A stretch of 64,000 nt of DNA, taken from contig NZ_JBHUPY010000012.1 in assembly GCF_042688385.1 (NCBI RefSeq), forward strand, positions 248,001 through 312,000. The letters are read 5' to 3'. The position numbers and the translations under genes are program-made. The stretch's first letter is position 1. The number at the start of each line of letters is the position of its first letter. The DNA is from Herpetosiphon sp042688385. Its GTDB lineage: Bacteria > Chloroflexota > Chloroflexia > Chloroflexales > Herpetosiphonaceae. Shown here one piece after another: positions 16,628 through 25,410 of this stretch. Below the pieces are notes generated by a model. That model saw nothing but the letters and a program-made list of their open reading frames with translations, was not told the origin of the DNA and ran no database searches.

Positions 16628-16860
16628 ATTCCTAACCTTCGTGGAATTCGTGCTCTTCGTGTCCTTCGTGGATCAATCGTTTAACGCGGAGACAAGCTGG
16701 CTATTGGATATAGACTATTGGAACGCGAATCAAAAAATCTGTGCCATCTGTGGCCAAAAACTTAACCTTCGTGCACTTCGTGCTCTTCGCGGTTTCGTTT
16801 CCCAATCCCCGACCCCTAGCCCCTGATCCCTCACCCCTTCGTGCTCTTCGCGGTTGCCGT
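16628..16860. repeat. CTTCGTG/CTTCGCG short-repeat region
   Basis: Noncoding DNA made of clustered 9-mers such as CTTCGTGCT and CTTCGCGGT, with the phrases AACGCGGAGA and ATCTGTGGCCAAAAACTTAA. The same phrases recur at 48.2, 61.0-61.2 and 61.9-62.1 kb. No open frame looks real here. The 673-bp gap between nfo and the next gene is therefore filled by the MITE-like element and this repeat, then a promoter. Confidence 0.6.
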
Positions 16861-16882
16861 TTTCCGATCCCCAGCCGACCAG

Positions 16883-16891
16883 TGGTATACT
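16883..16891 (+). promoter_or_regulatory. Extended -10 promoter
   Basis: TGGTATACT about 33 bp before the GTG start of the membrane protein at 16924; the first non-repeat DNA after the CTTCG repeat block. Confidence 0.5.
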
Positions 16892-16923
16892 GCCAGACGT
16901 TCGAATGAGCCAACGAGGAATGT

Positions 16924-18456
16924 GTGGTGGGATTTTTGCGCCGTTCAAGCAAATGGTTCTGGCTAAGCTGTGGCCTGTTGCTGTTAATTTTTATAAGCTA
17001 TGGGTTGCGCTCTAGCGGCACCTACAGCGACGATTCGATTCAGCATTTTTTGATTGCCCGCTGGAGCCTCAAACACCCAGAATTGTTGCTTGATGTTTGG
17101 GGGCGACCTGGCTTTACCGTGCTGTATGCGCTGATCAGCCAGTTTGGCTTGACGGCAGTGCACATGCAAAGCGCCATTTTGGCAGCTTTGATCTGTGGTT
17201 TAGCTGCCTATTTGGCAGCAGAATTCGCGGTTGAGTGGTATTGGTTGGCGGCAATCTTCACTGGCATTCAGCCAGAATTTGCTCGCCTCAGTTTTGCTGC
17301 ATTAACTGAATTGCCCTGCGCGGCTTATTTGGCAGCAGCCTTGCTGGCTCAACGCCGCCAACGCTGGAATTTAATGGCCTTGTTTGCAGGCTTGATTCCG
17401 CTGGCTCGTTATGAAACGCTGCCACTATTAATCTTCTTCGCTTTTAGCCTGGTCAAAGAGCGGCGCTACTGGCAGCTTGGCCTGATGGCCTTGCCAATGT
17501 TGATTTGGAATTGTTTTTGGGCGTTGCGGCTCAACGATTGGACAAACCTGCTGTTTCCGCTTGATCGGGTGTTGTTTGAAAAAGGCGGCAGCGTGGCGTT
17601 TTATGGCACTGGCCCGTGGTGGCATTACATCACGCGCTTGCCAGTTGCCTTTGGCAGCGTGCCGTTTGCGCTGGCGGTGTATGGCTTTTTGCGCATGCGC
17701 TGGAACTCCCTGCACTCGTGGACGGTTGGCTATATCGCAATTTTGGCACTCAGTTATTGGAAAATTCCCGCGACCCAAATTGCTGGCTACGATCGCCATT
17801 TAGCCATTTTAGCGCCGCTTATTGGCACATTTAGCGCCTATGGACTGCACGCATTACGTCAACCAATAACCATCAATTGGCAGCGTTGGGCAATGCGCGG
17901 AGCCTTAGGTTTGGTAATCGTTGGCATGCTCGGCATGGCCTGGATTCGCTGGCGAACTCGGGGAATTGTGCTCTATGATGCGTTGCTCAGCATTGGTTTG
18001 GTGGCGTTGCTGATGCTGCCAACCCTCAAAACGTTGTGGTATCAGCGCTTGGTTGGTGCTAGCGTGATCGTCGGGCTATTGGGGCTATTCATTCGGGTGC
18101 AACCTTTTATCATGCAGGATAGCGACCAGCAAGTGCTCAACAGCACTGTATGGTTTAAGCAAAGCGAGCATCGCCAGCAGCTGGTTTTGGCGGCAATTCC
18201 ATGGTTTGCCTATGGCACAGGCATCGATCCCTATGATCCAACCAAGTATCAGTCGATTACGCCTAGCGCCGTGGCGCAAGCGCCAGTTGGCAGTATTGTG
18301 GTTTGGGATTCGCGCTTTGCTTGGACGCTGCAATGGCAAACGCCCCGCAGTTTGTTGGAAAACCCCGCCCAGTTTCGTTTGCTCAAGCAGTATTATGGGG
18401 TCAACAGCAATGGCAACCCCTTCGAGCTAGCAATCTATCAAAAATTACTTAATTAG
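16924..18456 (+). CDS. GT-C-like polytopic membrane glycosyltransferase
   Basis: 510 aa, about 12 helices. A first periplasmic loop with YSDDSIQHF, an acidic pair after TM1 as in ArnT/PMT-type GT-C enzymes, then HPELLLDVWGRPGFT. The C-terminal 130 residues after the last helix form a soluble domain. The family transfers sugars from polyprenyl phosphates; acceptor unknown. GTG start (AGGA 4 nt upstream); another in-frame GTG follows directly. It is 8 bp from the yaeQ gene. Confidence 0.65.
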   Translation: MVGFLRRSSKWFWLSCGLLLLIFISYGLRSSGTYSDDSIQHFLIARWSLKHPELLLDVWGRPGFTVLYALISQFGLTAVHMQSAILAALICGLAAYLAAEFAVEWYWLAAIFTGIQPEFARLSFAALTELPCAAYLAAALLAQRRQRWNLMALFAGLIPLARYETLPLLIFFAFSLVKERRYWQLGLMALPMLIWNCFWALRLNDWTNLLFPLDRVLFEKGGSVAFYGTGPWWHYITRLPVAFGSVPFALAVYGFLRMRWNSLHSWTVGYIAILALSYWKIPATQIAGYDRHLAILAPLIGTFSAYGLHALRQPITINWQRWAMRGALGLVIVGMLGMAWIRWRTRGIVLYDALLSIGLVALLMLPTLKTLWYQRLVGASVIVGLLGLFIRVQPFIMQDSDQQVLNSTVWFKQSEHRQQLVLAAIPWFAYGTGIDPYDPTKYQSITPSAVAQAPVGSIVVWDSRFAWTLQWQTPRSLLENPAQFRLLKQYYGVNSNGNPFELAIYQKLLN

Positions 18457-18464
18457 GAGCATTC

Positions 18465-19007
18465 ATGGCACTCAGTGCAACCATTTATACGATTAATGTT
18501 GATCTGGCGAATGTTGACCGCAACGTCTACGAGCAATTAGAGCTGCGCGTCGCTCGCCAGCCATCTGAATCAGCAGAATATATGTTGATGCGGATTTTGG
18601 CCTATTGTTTGGAATACACGGATGGCATTGCCTTTACCCAAGGCGTGGCTGCTGGCGACGAACCAGCTGTCTGGATTCGCGATTTGACCGGACAAGTGAC
18701 TGGCTGGTTTGAAGTTGGCGCGCCAGATGCCGAGCGTTTACATCGCGGCAGCAAACGGGCTGGACGCGCGGCGGTCTACACCCATCGCGATGTTGCCCAA
18801 GTGCTGGGCAATTTCAGCGGCAAAACCATCTATCAAGCAGAGCAAATTCCGGTCTATGCCTTTGATCGACGCTTTATTGAAACCGTTGCCAATTTGATCG
18901 AACGCCGCTGTGATTTAGGTATTTCAGTGACTGAACAACAAATATATGTGGAAATTGCAGGCCAAAGCCTGAATAGCCAAATTGAAGAACATCGGATTAA
19001 TAACTAG
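18465..19007 (+). CDS. yaeQ: YaeQ family protein
   Basis: 180 aa, full-length YaeQ: ALSATIYTINVDLANVDRNVY at the start, RILAYCLEY, WIRDLTGQVTGWFEVGAP and RRFIETVANLIERR. The fold is a PD-(D/E)XK nuclease variant of unknown substrate. RBS GGAG. Preceded by the GT-C-like gene at 8 bp and followed by a 173-bp regulatory gap with two promoters. Confidence 0.92.
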   Translation: MALSATIYTINVDLANVDRNVYEQLELRVARQPSESAEYMLMRILAYCLEYTDGIAFTQGVAAGDEPAVWIRDLTGQVTGWFEVGAPDAERLHRGSKRAGRAAVYTHRDVAQVLGNFSGKTIYQAEQIPVYAFDRRFIETVANLIERRCDLGISVTEQQIYVEIAGQSLNSQIEEHRINN

Positions 19008-19031
19008 CAACGATAATTATAAGTGTAGGTC

Positions 19032-19060
19032 TTGAAGCAGCCAGAAACCTTTGTTATACT
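19032..19060 (+). promoter_or_regulatory. Promoter P1 of the RsbW/RsbV-like cluster
   Basis: TTGAAG, 17 bp, TATACT: a good housekeeping-type promoter 121 bp before the first anti-sigma-like gene. Confidence 0.6.
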
Positions 19061-19109
19061 CGGCAGAAACGTAGCCTGCGCGCAAGTGCTAGCAGCGGCA
19101 AAATCAAGC

Positions 19110-19139
19110 TTGCATACGCTTATTCGCCTATGGTATATT
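19110..19139 (+). promoter_or_regulatory. Promoter P2 of the RsbW/RsbV-like cluster
   Basis: TTGCAT, 18 bp, TATATT with an upstream TG (TGGTATATT), 42 bp before the ATG. Together with P1 it gives the cluster two stacked promoters. Confidence 0.5.
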
Positions 19140-19180
19140 GAGGGCTAGCATCGTCATTGCGAGCGACGTGAGGTTTCCAA

Positions 19181-19645
19181 ATGTCCAATCCACAATACAT
19201 GGCCCCTAGTGGCGATGAAGAACGGGTGATTGAACTCCACTTGCCGAGTCGGCTGGGGTACGAGAAAGTCGCCATGGATACCGCCAGTGCAATGGCGAAA
19301 CGGATGGGCTTCTCTCATGATCGCGTTGATTCGCTGCGCACTGCCGTCAGCGAAGCAGTAACGAATGCAATTGAACATGGCAATCAACACGATTCAGCAA
19401 TGAAAGTCGTGGTGGTCTTTACTGGCAGCGATGACGGGTTGATTGTTGATGTGGCCGATCAAGGGCGTAAAATCCTCGATCAGACCATCACTGAGCGTAC
19501 ACCCGACATTCACCAGGTATTGCATAGCGACGATAAAGGTGGTTGGGGAATCTGGTTAATTAAAGAACTGATGGATGAGGTCCAGTTTTCGGTCGCACCA
19601 TCAGGCGGCAATAAATTACGGATGGTTATCCACCTAGATCGTTGA
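19181..19645 (+). CDS. RsbW-like serine kinase/anti-sigma factor (copy 1)
   Basis: 154 aa GHKL ATPase of the RsbW/SpoIIAB type: SEAVTNAIEHGN (N-box), VADQG (G1-like), and a GGWGIWLIKELMDEV (G2) segment. Such proteins phosphorylate a STAS-domain antagonist and bind a sigma factor. N-terminal SRLGYEKVAMDTASAMAKRMGF is shared with the next gene. RBS GAGG. First of three genes with a paralogue and a STAS protein. Confidence 0.85.
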   Translation: MSNPQYMAPSGDEERVIELHLPSRLGYEKVAMDTASAMAKRMGFSHDRVDSLRTAVSEAVTNAIEHGNQHDSAMKVVVVFTGSDDGLIVDVADQGRKILDQTITERTPDIHQVLHSDDKGGWGIWLIKELMDEVQFSVAPSGGNKLRMVIHLDR

Positions 19646-19655
19646 GTTGAAGAAC

Positions 19656-20120
19656 ATGGCGCAAACCCAAGCCTCCATCGAACTGATATTTCCCAGCCAG
19701 CTTGGCTATGAAAAAATCGCCCGTGAAGCAATTGGTACGCTCGCACGGAATATGGGGTTTGACCCAACGCGCGTTGAGGATTTACGCACGGCGCTCAGCG
19801 AGGCCTGTATCAATGCCATCGAACATGGCAATCAGCGCCAAACCCAACGCCGCATCCATATCACCTGCACGATTTCACGCAATCGGCTGGTGTTGGTTAT
19901 TAGCGATGAAGGTCTTCGTTTTCACCCCTCCCAAGAGATCGAAACAGCAACCATCGAGCAAAAACTTGCTGGGCTGGCATCGGCGCGAGGGATGGGCTTA
20001 ATGCTCATTGAACAACTTGTTGATGAGTGCGGCTTTCTACCGTCACGGCCCGGACAAGGCAATCGTTTCCGATTAGCGATGTATAATCCACCACGACGGC
20101 ATGGATCAGCCACAGCCTAG
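19656..20120 (+). CDS. RsbW-like serine kinase/anti-sigma factor (copy 2)
   Basis: 154 aa, paralogue of the preceding gene with SQLGYEKIAREAIGTLARNMGF, the N-box SEACINAIEHGN and RGMGLMLIEQLVDEC. Starts 10 bp after copy 1. ATG 19656 chosen; the in-frame TTG at 19647 has no better RBS. The C-terminus ends PPRRHGSATA. Two kinases beside one STAS protein could give two inputs or two targets. Confidence 0.85.
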   Translation: MAQTQASIELIFPSQLGYEKIAREAIGTLARNMGFDPTRVEDLRTALSEACINAIEHGNQRQTQRRIHITCTISRNRLVLVISDEGLRFHPSQEIETATIEQKLAGLASARGMGLMLIEQLVDECGFLPSRPGQGNRFRLAMYNPPRRHGSATA

Positions 20121-20150
20121 CGCGATCCTTGGTCAAGGAGTTTTAGACCT

Positions 20151-20537
20151 ATGATTGATGATGAATTGAAAGTTACCACCCGTCAACGTGACGGGATTTG
20201 GATTATTGATCTCGAAGGTGATGTCACGACATTTGCCGAAGAGGCCATTACGGGTGCATACGAAGGCGTTAGCAAAGATGGCGCTAAGTATATTATTATC
20301 AACTCGCGCCAAAGCGATTATATCAACAGCGCGGGGATTGCTATTTTAATTGGGGTGGTCACTGAGGTCAATCGCCAAGCCCAAAAGCTGGCAATTAGCG
20401 GCCTTAGCCCCCACTTCCAAAAGATTTTCCGCATGGTCGGTCTCGCCCAATATGCCGACATCTTCGCCACCGAAGAAGAAGCTATCGCTGCGATGCAACG
20501 CCATCAAAAAGCCGCCAGCGAACCAACCAAACAATAA
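20151..20537 (+). CDS. STAS-domain anti-anti-sigma factor
   Basis: 128 aa SpoIIAA/RsbV-like STAS domain. The helix-2 phosphorylation segment reads SDYINSAGIAILIG, with the Ser in the canonical DSxG-like position occupied as N-S-A-G. It probably frees a sigma factor by binding the dephosphorylated form to the RsbW-like proteins. RBS AAGGAG; 30 bp after the second kinase gene; followed by a perfect bidirectional hairpin. No sigma factor lies in the window. Confidence 0.88.
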   Translation: MIDDELKVTTRQRDGIWIIDLEGDVTTFAEEAITGAYEGVSKDGAKYIIINSRQSDYINSAGIAILIGVVTEVNRQAQKLAISGLSPHFQKIFRMVGLAQYADIFATEEEAIAAMQRHQKAASEPTKQ

Positions 20538-20553
20538 GTACAGATGCTTAAAT

Positions 20554-20590
20554 AAACAGCGCCGTTGGAGTAATTCCAACGGCGCTGTTT
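20554..20590. terminator. Bidirectional terminator
   Basis: AAACAGCGCCGTTGGA and TCCAACGGCGCTGTTT, a 16-bp perfect stem with a 5-nt loop, A-rich on one side and T-rich on the other. It ends both the STAS operon (+) and lon (-). Confidence 0.9.
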
Positions 20591-20594
20591 GGGT

Positions 20595-23042
20595 TTAATG
20601 AACCAAGACTTCGACATCTGATTGGATTAAGTTTTCCATTACCGCCGATTCTGGCACGCTGACTGGTGCTTCGCTCGGCTCTTTGCGCAAGGCTAGCTCA
20701 ATCACTTGGCCAACATGCTCAACGCCGTGGAATTCCATTTCGGCCAACACTTCTGCTGGAATTTCATCCAAATCAGCGAGATTGCGCTGTGGCAAAATGA
20801 TCGTTCGAATGCCTGCGCGATGGGCTGCCAGCACTTTTTCGCGCACGCCGCCGATTGGCAGCACTTTGCCGCGCAAGGTAATTTCGCCAGTCATCGCCAC
20901 ATCGTCGCGCAAGGCACGGCCTGTGAGCAATGAAACCAAGGCCGTGGCCATGGCAATCCCTGCCGATGGGCCATCTTTTGGTTGCGCGCCTGCTGGCACG
21001 TGCACATGCAAATCGAAATGCTGGGCAAAATGGGGGTCGATACCATAGCTTTCGCCTTCAGCCCTCACCCAACTTAATGCAGCCCGCGCCGATTCTTTCA
21101 TCACATCGCCCAACTGGCCACTCAACGCAAAGTTGCCGCGTCCGGTCATTTTGGTGGCCTCGATAAAGATAATATCGCCGCCAACCGGAGTCCAAACCAA
21201 GCCTGTCACAATCCCAGGCCGATCGGTGCGCTCGTGAATTTCCGAGAAATAACGTTGCTTGCCCAAATATTCACGGGTTTTAGCTGGATCAACCACAATT
21301 GGCGTGGCCGAACCAAGCGCAACTTGTCGCGCTGCTTTGCGCATCACCGTGCCAATGTGTTGCTCCAAATTACGCACGCCAGCTTCGCGGGTATATTCTT
21401 CAATTGCGACCAATAAGGCATCTGGCTGAATTTCGACTTCGCTTTGCTCAAGGCTATGTTGCTCGCGTTGCTCTGGCACCAAATAGCGCTGGGCAATTTC
21501 GTACTTTTCGCGGGTTGTATAGCTGCCAAGCTGAATAATTTCCAAGCGATCGCGCAATGGCCCAGGAATGGTTTGCAAGGTATTGGCGGTTGCAATAAAC
21601 ATCACTGGCGATAAATCCCAAGCCACATCCAAATAATGGTCGCGGAAATTGGCGTTTTGAGCTGGATCAAGCACCTCAAGCATGGCCGAGGTTGGGTCGC
21701 CACGATGATCTGAGCTGAGCTTATCCATTTCGTCGAGCAGCACAACTGGATTGTTGACCCCGCTACGCCGAATTGCTTGGATTAAGCTGCCAGGCATTGC
21801 GCCAATGTAGGTGCGGCGATGGCCACGAATTTCAGCCTCGTCGTGTACGCCGCCCAACGACAAACGCACAAACTCGCGATTCATAGCTTTGGCAATCGAA
21901 CGGCCAAGGCTGGTTTTGCCAACGCCTGGAGGGCCAACGAAACACAGAATTGCCCCACGGCCCGGATCACGCTCTGGCGAACGCTTGCGCCGCAGCTCGC
22001 GCACCGCTAAGTAATCCAAAATCCGCTCTTTGATTTCAGCCAAGCCATAATGGTCGGCATCGAGAATTTCGGCAGCTTGCGCTACATCAATCGTGTCGTC
22101 GCTGCGTTTTTGCCATGGCAAGGCAATCAAGGTTTCCAAATAGCTGCGAATGACACTATATTCGGCGGCAGCAGCAGGCATTTGGCGCAGCCGATCAAGC
22201 TCGCGCATGGCTTGCTCGTGGGCTTCGGCGCTCATGCCAGCAGCTTCGATTTGCTCGGCCAAACGATCAACTTCCACTTCTTGCTCATTGGTTTCGCCCA
22301 ACTCTTTACGAATTGCTTTGAGTTGTTCGCGCAACACATATTCGCGCTGCGATTTGCCAAGCTCATCTTGCACCTGCGATTGAATTTGCTGACCAATTTG
22401 CAGCACATTCAGCTCGCGGGTCAGCACTTCGTTTAATTTGAGCAATTTTTGCTTGATGCTTGGTTCGCTCAAAACCGCTTGGCGGTCGGTCACGCTCATG
22501 CGGGCATACGAAGCCACCAAATAGGCCAAACGGCGTGGATCTTCTTCACTCAGCACCGAATTCAACAACTCGGTTGGAAATTGTGGAATCAGGGGCGCAA
22601 TTTGGCTGGCAATTGTACCAATCGAGCGCATCAAAGCGATAACTTCAAGCTCTTCGCTCTCGATCAATTGGTCGGGCACAACCCGAATTTTGGCGCGGTA
22701 ATATGGCTCAGTTTGAATAATTTCAACAATCTCAATCCGCTCAAGCACTTGCATCGCCACGCGCAAGGTACCATCGGGCAATTTCATCAATTTATGCACA
22801 ACCGCAGCGCTGCCAAGTTGATAAAAATCTTCAGGCGTAACTGGGTTGGGTCGTTCTTCTTCGTTTTTTAGCGCCACCAAGCCAACAATTCGTTGCCCAG
22901 CCATCAAATCGTCGATCAAACGAATCGACTCTGGCTGACCAACGGCCAAAGGCACGATGGTTTGAGGATAGGCAACCGTTCCCAATAATGGCAAAATCGC
23001 GATTTCATCTGGAATCGTGGTTGTTCGTTCAAAATCTGACAT
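20595..23042 (-). CDS. lon: ATP-dependent Lon protease
   Basis: 815 aa. Order: LON substrate-binding domain (about 10-205), coiled middle region, AAA+ module with Walker A GPPGVGKTS (about 364-372) and Walker B VVLLDEMDK, then the Ser/Lys protease domain with DGPSAG (S693) and K736 in VREKVLAAH. Degrades misfolded and regulatory proteins in the cytosol. Length is typical. ATG 23042 with AAAGGGG upstream is preferred over a longer frame. It follows hsp20 by 30 bp, forming a proteostasis operon. Confidence 0.97.
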   Translation of the reverse strand: MSDFERTTTIPDEIAILPLLGTVAYPQTIVPLAVGQPESIRLIDDLMAGQRIVGLVALKNEEERPNPVTPEDFYQLGSAAVVHKLMKLPDGTLRVAMQVLERIEIVEIIQTEPYYRAKIRVVPDQLIESEELEVIALMRSIGTIASQIAPLIPQFPTELLNSVLSEEDPRRLAYLVASYARMSVTDRQAVLSEPSIKQKLLKLNEVLTRELNVLQIGQQIQSQVQDELGKSQREYVLREQLKAIRKELGETNEQEVEVDRLAEQIEAAGMSAEAHEQAMRELDRLRQMPAAAAEYSVIRSYLETLIALPWQKRSDDTIDVAQAAEILDADHYGLAEIKERILDYLAVRELRRKRSPERDPGRGAILCFVGPPGVGKTSLGRSIAKAMNREFVRLSLGGVHDEAEIRGHRRTYIGAMPGSLIQAIRRSGVNNPVVLLDEMDKLSSDHRGDPTSAMLEVLDPAQNANFRDHYLDVAWDLSPVMFIATANTLQTIPGPLRDRLEIIQLGSYTTREKYEIAQRYLVPEQREQHSLEQSEVEIQPDALLVAIEEYTREAGVRNLEQHIGTVMRKAARQVALGSATPIVVDPAKTREYLGKQRYFSEIHERTDRPGIVTGLVWTPVGGDIIFIEATKMTGRGNFALSGQLGDVMKESARAALSWVRAEGESYGIDPHFAQHFDLHVHVPAGAQPKDGPSAGIAMATALVSLLTGRALRDDVAMTGEITLRGKVLPIGGVREKVLAAHRAGIRTIILPQRNLADLDEIPAEVLAEMEFHGVEHVGQVIELALRKEPSEAPVSVPESAVMENLIQSDVEVLVH

Positions 23043-23072
23043 ACAAAAACCCCTTTTTAGCACCAATGCGAG

Positions 23073-23525
23073 TTAGACGTTGGTTTGTTCAATCGTGATC
23101 CGCCGTGGTTCGGCTTGGGCTGGATTGCGCTTGGGCAAGGTGATAATCAACATGCCATCGTCATAGCGAGCGCTAATTGCGGCCTCGTCGATTGGAGCAC
23201 GAAGCGCGAACTCTAGCTCAAAATGGCCATAATTAATCCCCAATTCATGGATGTGAACACCTTGGCTTGGGCAATGCTCCTCACGTTGGCCGCTGACATA
23301 CAACACACCATCGTGGAGGGTTACTTCAATTGCAGCATCGCGCATGCCTGCCAGTTCAACCTTAATTACAAATTGCTCGGCGTACTCATGAACATCTGCT
23401 TGCGGTCGCCAGATCAGGGCGCGGGCGCTGCTGGTTCGCGGCCATGGGGTTTGCCAATCGCGTTCAAAGGCGCTCCGTTGGGTGTGGAGGCGCGGCAATT
23501 GGCGAACCACAAGAAACTTAGCCAT
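23073..23525 (-). CDS. Small heat shock protein, Hsp20/alpha-crystallin family
   Basis: 150 aa. Alpha-crystallin domain about 45-140, with VKVELAGMRDAAIEVTLHDG, LYVSGQREE and a C-terminal GMLIITLPKR that supplies the I-x-L/L-P-type interaction region. A holdase chaperone that binds unfolding proteins. RBS GGAGG. Same operon as lon, 30 bp upstream. The divergent spacer to the GNAT gene holds an ATTAACAC/GTGTTAAT inverted repeat, but no CIRCE element. Confidence 0.93.
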   Translation of the reverse strand: MAKFLVVRQLPRLHTQRSAFERDWQTPWPRTSSARALIWRPQADVHEYAEQFVIKVELAGMRDAAIEVTLHDGVLYVSGQREEHCPSQGVHIHELGINYGHFELEFALRAPIDEAAISARYDDGMLIITLPKRNPAQAEPRRITIEQTNV

Positions 23526-23580
23526 CGATTTAGACCTCCACTACAAAAAAGAACTGCTAGAAAAAGCATAACACTGCTCC

Positions 23581-23619
23581 ATTAACACAGTAGTGACGCT
23601 GCGTTGGCAAAGTGTTAAT
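23581..23619. promoter_or_regulatory. Inverted repeat in the hsp20/GNAT divergent spacer
   Basis: Perfect 8-bp arms ATTAACAC (23581-23588) and GTGTTAAT (23612-23619) separated by 23 bp, between divergent genes. It could be an operator for heat-shock control, but it does not match CIRCE or HAIR consensus. Confidence 0.3.
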
Positions 23620-23642
23620 CTTGTAATCTTATGCTGAAGGTC

Positions 23643-23648
23643 TATAAT
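23643..23648 (+). promoter_or_regulatory. -10 box upstream of the GNAT/PARG pair
   Basis: TATAAT 47 bp before the ATG at 23695. No good -35 was seen at the expected distance. Confidence 0.45.
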
Positions 23649-23694
23649 TTAAGCAGCGGCATCCCTTCATCAAACCCAAAGACAGGACGTTTCC

Positions 23695-24477
23695 ATGACT
23701 TGGCAGGTTGATTTCACTCCATCCGACCACACATTGCATGCCTTACTAAGCCAAAATCGGCTTGAATCAGCCTATGCATTAGGAGATTTGCAACCACCAT
23801 TTCGCGAACGCTCGCAATTTAGCCTTGCGCAAAATGGCGCACAATGGGCAATTTTGCTGTGGTATCGCACCAGTACCTTTACCGCATTAATTCCCTATGG
23901 CGCTGCCCAAGGCATTAACGCGATCTTGGCAGCCAAAAACGAATGGCCAAAAGCCTGTATTGTGGCGAATATGAACGAGCACTATCGCCAAGTATTGGGC
24001 CAACGCTACCGTTTCAGCAACGAGCAAGCGATCATTCGGATTGCGATTGCGGCTGGCCAGCTCAGCGATTTGCCGAATGGCACGCAGCTTGAGCAACTGG
24101 AAGATCAGCATATTGGCGAATTATCGGCGTTCTATACCATGAACGATGTGCCAACGTTTAGCCCTGATCAGTTGCATGGCGGGTTATATTATGGCGTGCG
24201 CCGCCATGGAGCTTTAGTTGCAGTTGGCGGAACCCACTTGGTCAATAGCCGCGATCATTTGGCGACGATTGGCAACGTCTACACCGACCCAGCCTTGCGT
24301 GGCAATGGCTATGTGCGCACGATCATTGCCCATCTGACCCAAAGTTTGTTTGATCAAGGCTGTACCAATATCATTCACGATGTCAAAAGCAACGATTTTG
24401 CAACCCGCCAAATCTATGAGCCGCTTGGCTATCAGCAAGTTGGCAGTTTTTGGGAGGCAACCGCACGGTTACGATGA
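23695..24477 (+). CDS. GNAT-family N-acetyltransferase
   Basis: 260 aa. The C-terminal half (about 130-255) is a GNAT fold with GNVYTDPALRGNGYVRTII (acetyl-CoA pyrophosphate loop region) and a final YEPLGYQQVG. The N-terminal half resembles the extra domain of two-domain GNAT proteins. Substrate unknown. It overlaps the PARG-like gene by 4 bp (ATGA), so the two products are made together. Confidence 0.82.
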   Translation: MTWQVDFTPSDHTLHALLSQNRLESAYALGDLQPPFRERSQFSLAQNGAQWAILLWYRTSTFTALIPYGAAQGINAILAAKNEWPKACIVANMNEHYRQVLGQRYRFSNEQAIIRIAIAAGQLSDLPNGTQLEQLEDQHIGELSAFYTMNDVPTFSPDQLHGGLYYGVRRHGALVAVGGTHLVNSRDHLATIGNVYTDPALRGNGYVRTIIAHLTQSLFDQGCTNIIHDVKSNDFATRQIYEPLGYQQVGSFWEATARLR

Positions 24478-25289
24478 AACGAGAAGAACGCAAACTTATC
24501 GCCCAACGCACGCTCGATTGTTTGAGCGAGGGCGGCTATTTCAATCAGGCTGATCAATGGGTCAGTATTGCTGCAGCGCAACATGCCGCCGAGCAAGCCA
24601 GCACAATTGTTTGGCCTAATATGGCCTTGGCGGCAGCCCGCAGCACCAGCCAACAACCAGGCATCAAGATCTATGCAGCCACAACCTTGGAGGCTGCCCA
24701 ACGTGCTGCCCAAACAGGCCAACGGGTGGGGATTTTAAATTTCGCCTCGGCCAAAAATCCAGGCGGTGGTTTTTTAGGTGGCAGCCAAGCCCAAGAGGAA
24801 AGTATCGCCCGTTCGTCGGGGTTGTATCCGTGTTTGACCAACTGTAGTGAGTTTTATCGCTATCATAAACAGCAAAACGATTTGCTCTATTCCGATGCCC
24901 TGATTTGGTCACCGAAGGTTCCAGTGGTCTGCGATGACGCTGGTAATTGGCTTGATCAACCGTATTTGGTCGATGTAATTACCATGGCGGCGGTGAATGC
25001 TGGGGCAATTCGCCAAAATCGCACTGGCCAAAGTGCCGAGGTTGAGCCAGTTATGCGCCAACGCATGCAGCGGCTATTGGCGTTTTGCGCCAGCCAACCA
25101 ATCGAACGCTTGATTTTGGGAGCATGGGGTTGCGGGGTCTTTGGCAACGATCCAGCGCTGATCGCGCGCCTATTCAAAGAGGTTATCGGCCAACAACCAT
25201 GGCCTTTTGAACAAATTGATTTTGCCCTCTACGACCCAAGCCCACGCCAAACCAACGTCGAGCTATTTGCCGAACTATTGCAATGCTAA
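24474..25289 (+). CDS. TIGR02452-family PARG-like (macrodomain) protein
   Basis: 271 aa. It carries the microbial poly(ADP-ribose) glycohydrolase signature near residue 100: NFASAKNPGGGFLGGSQAQE, followed by ESIARSS. The conserved Glu pair lies next to the GGGFLGG loop, as in bacterial-type PARG. Later LILGAWGCGVFGNDP is also family-typical. It probably hydrolyses ADP-ribose modifications. It is translationally coupled to a GNAT gene. ATG 24474 chosen. Followed by repeat DNA. Confidence 0.88.
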   Translation: MKREERKLIAQRTLDCLSEGGYFNQADQWVSIAAAQHAAEQASTIVWPNMALAAARSTSQQPGIKIYAATTLEAAQRAAQTGQRVGILNFASAKNPGGGFLGGSQAQEESIARSSGLYPCLTNCSEFYRYHKQQNDLLYSDALIWSPKVPVVCDDAGNWLDQPYLVDVITMAAVNAGAIRQNRTGQSAEVEPVMRQRMQRLLAFCASQPIERLILGAWGCGVFGNDPALIARLFKEVIGQQPWPFEQIDFALYDPSPRQTNVELFAELLQC

Positions 25290-25294
25290 ATGCC

Positions 25295-25410
25295 CTAACC
25301 CTAAACCTCGCCCGTGCTACGGGCTTTAAGCCCATGGTTCTTGCGCAATTCGTCGATGAAAAATGGTAGCTCCCCCTCGCCCGCATTTAGTGGGAGAGGG
25401 GGCTGGGGCT
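25295..25410. repeat. MITE-like repeat family, partial copy 2
   Basis: Shares CTTTAAGCCCATGGTTCTTGC, the GAAAAATGGT segment and CCCCCTCGCCCGC with the element at 16386. It lacks the left CCCTCACCCC terminus and runs into the next copy at GGGGCTTACAAGGG. Likely a truncated or nested insertion. Confidence 0.5.

Noticed and set aside
16367..16826. Short ORFs across the MITE-like and CTTCG repeat region
   Set aside because: Frames consist of repeat DNA and are not conserved between repeat copies.
16628..16860. CRISPR-like array from CTTCG repeats
   Set aside because: Repeat units are about 9 bp, degenerate and without regular spacers.
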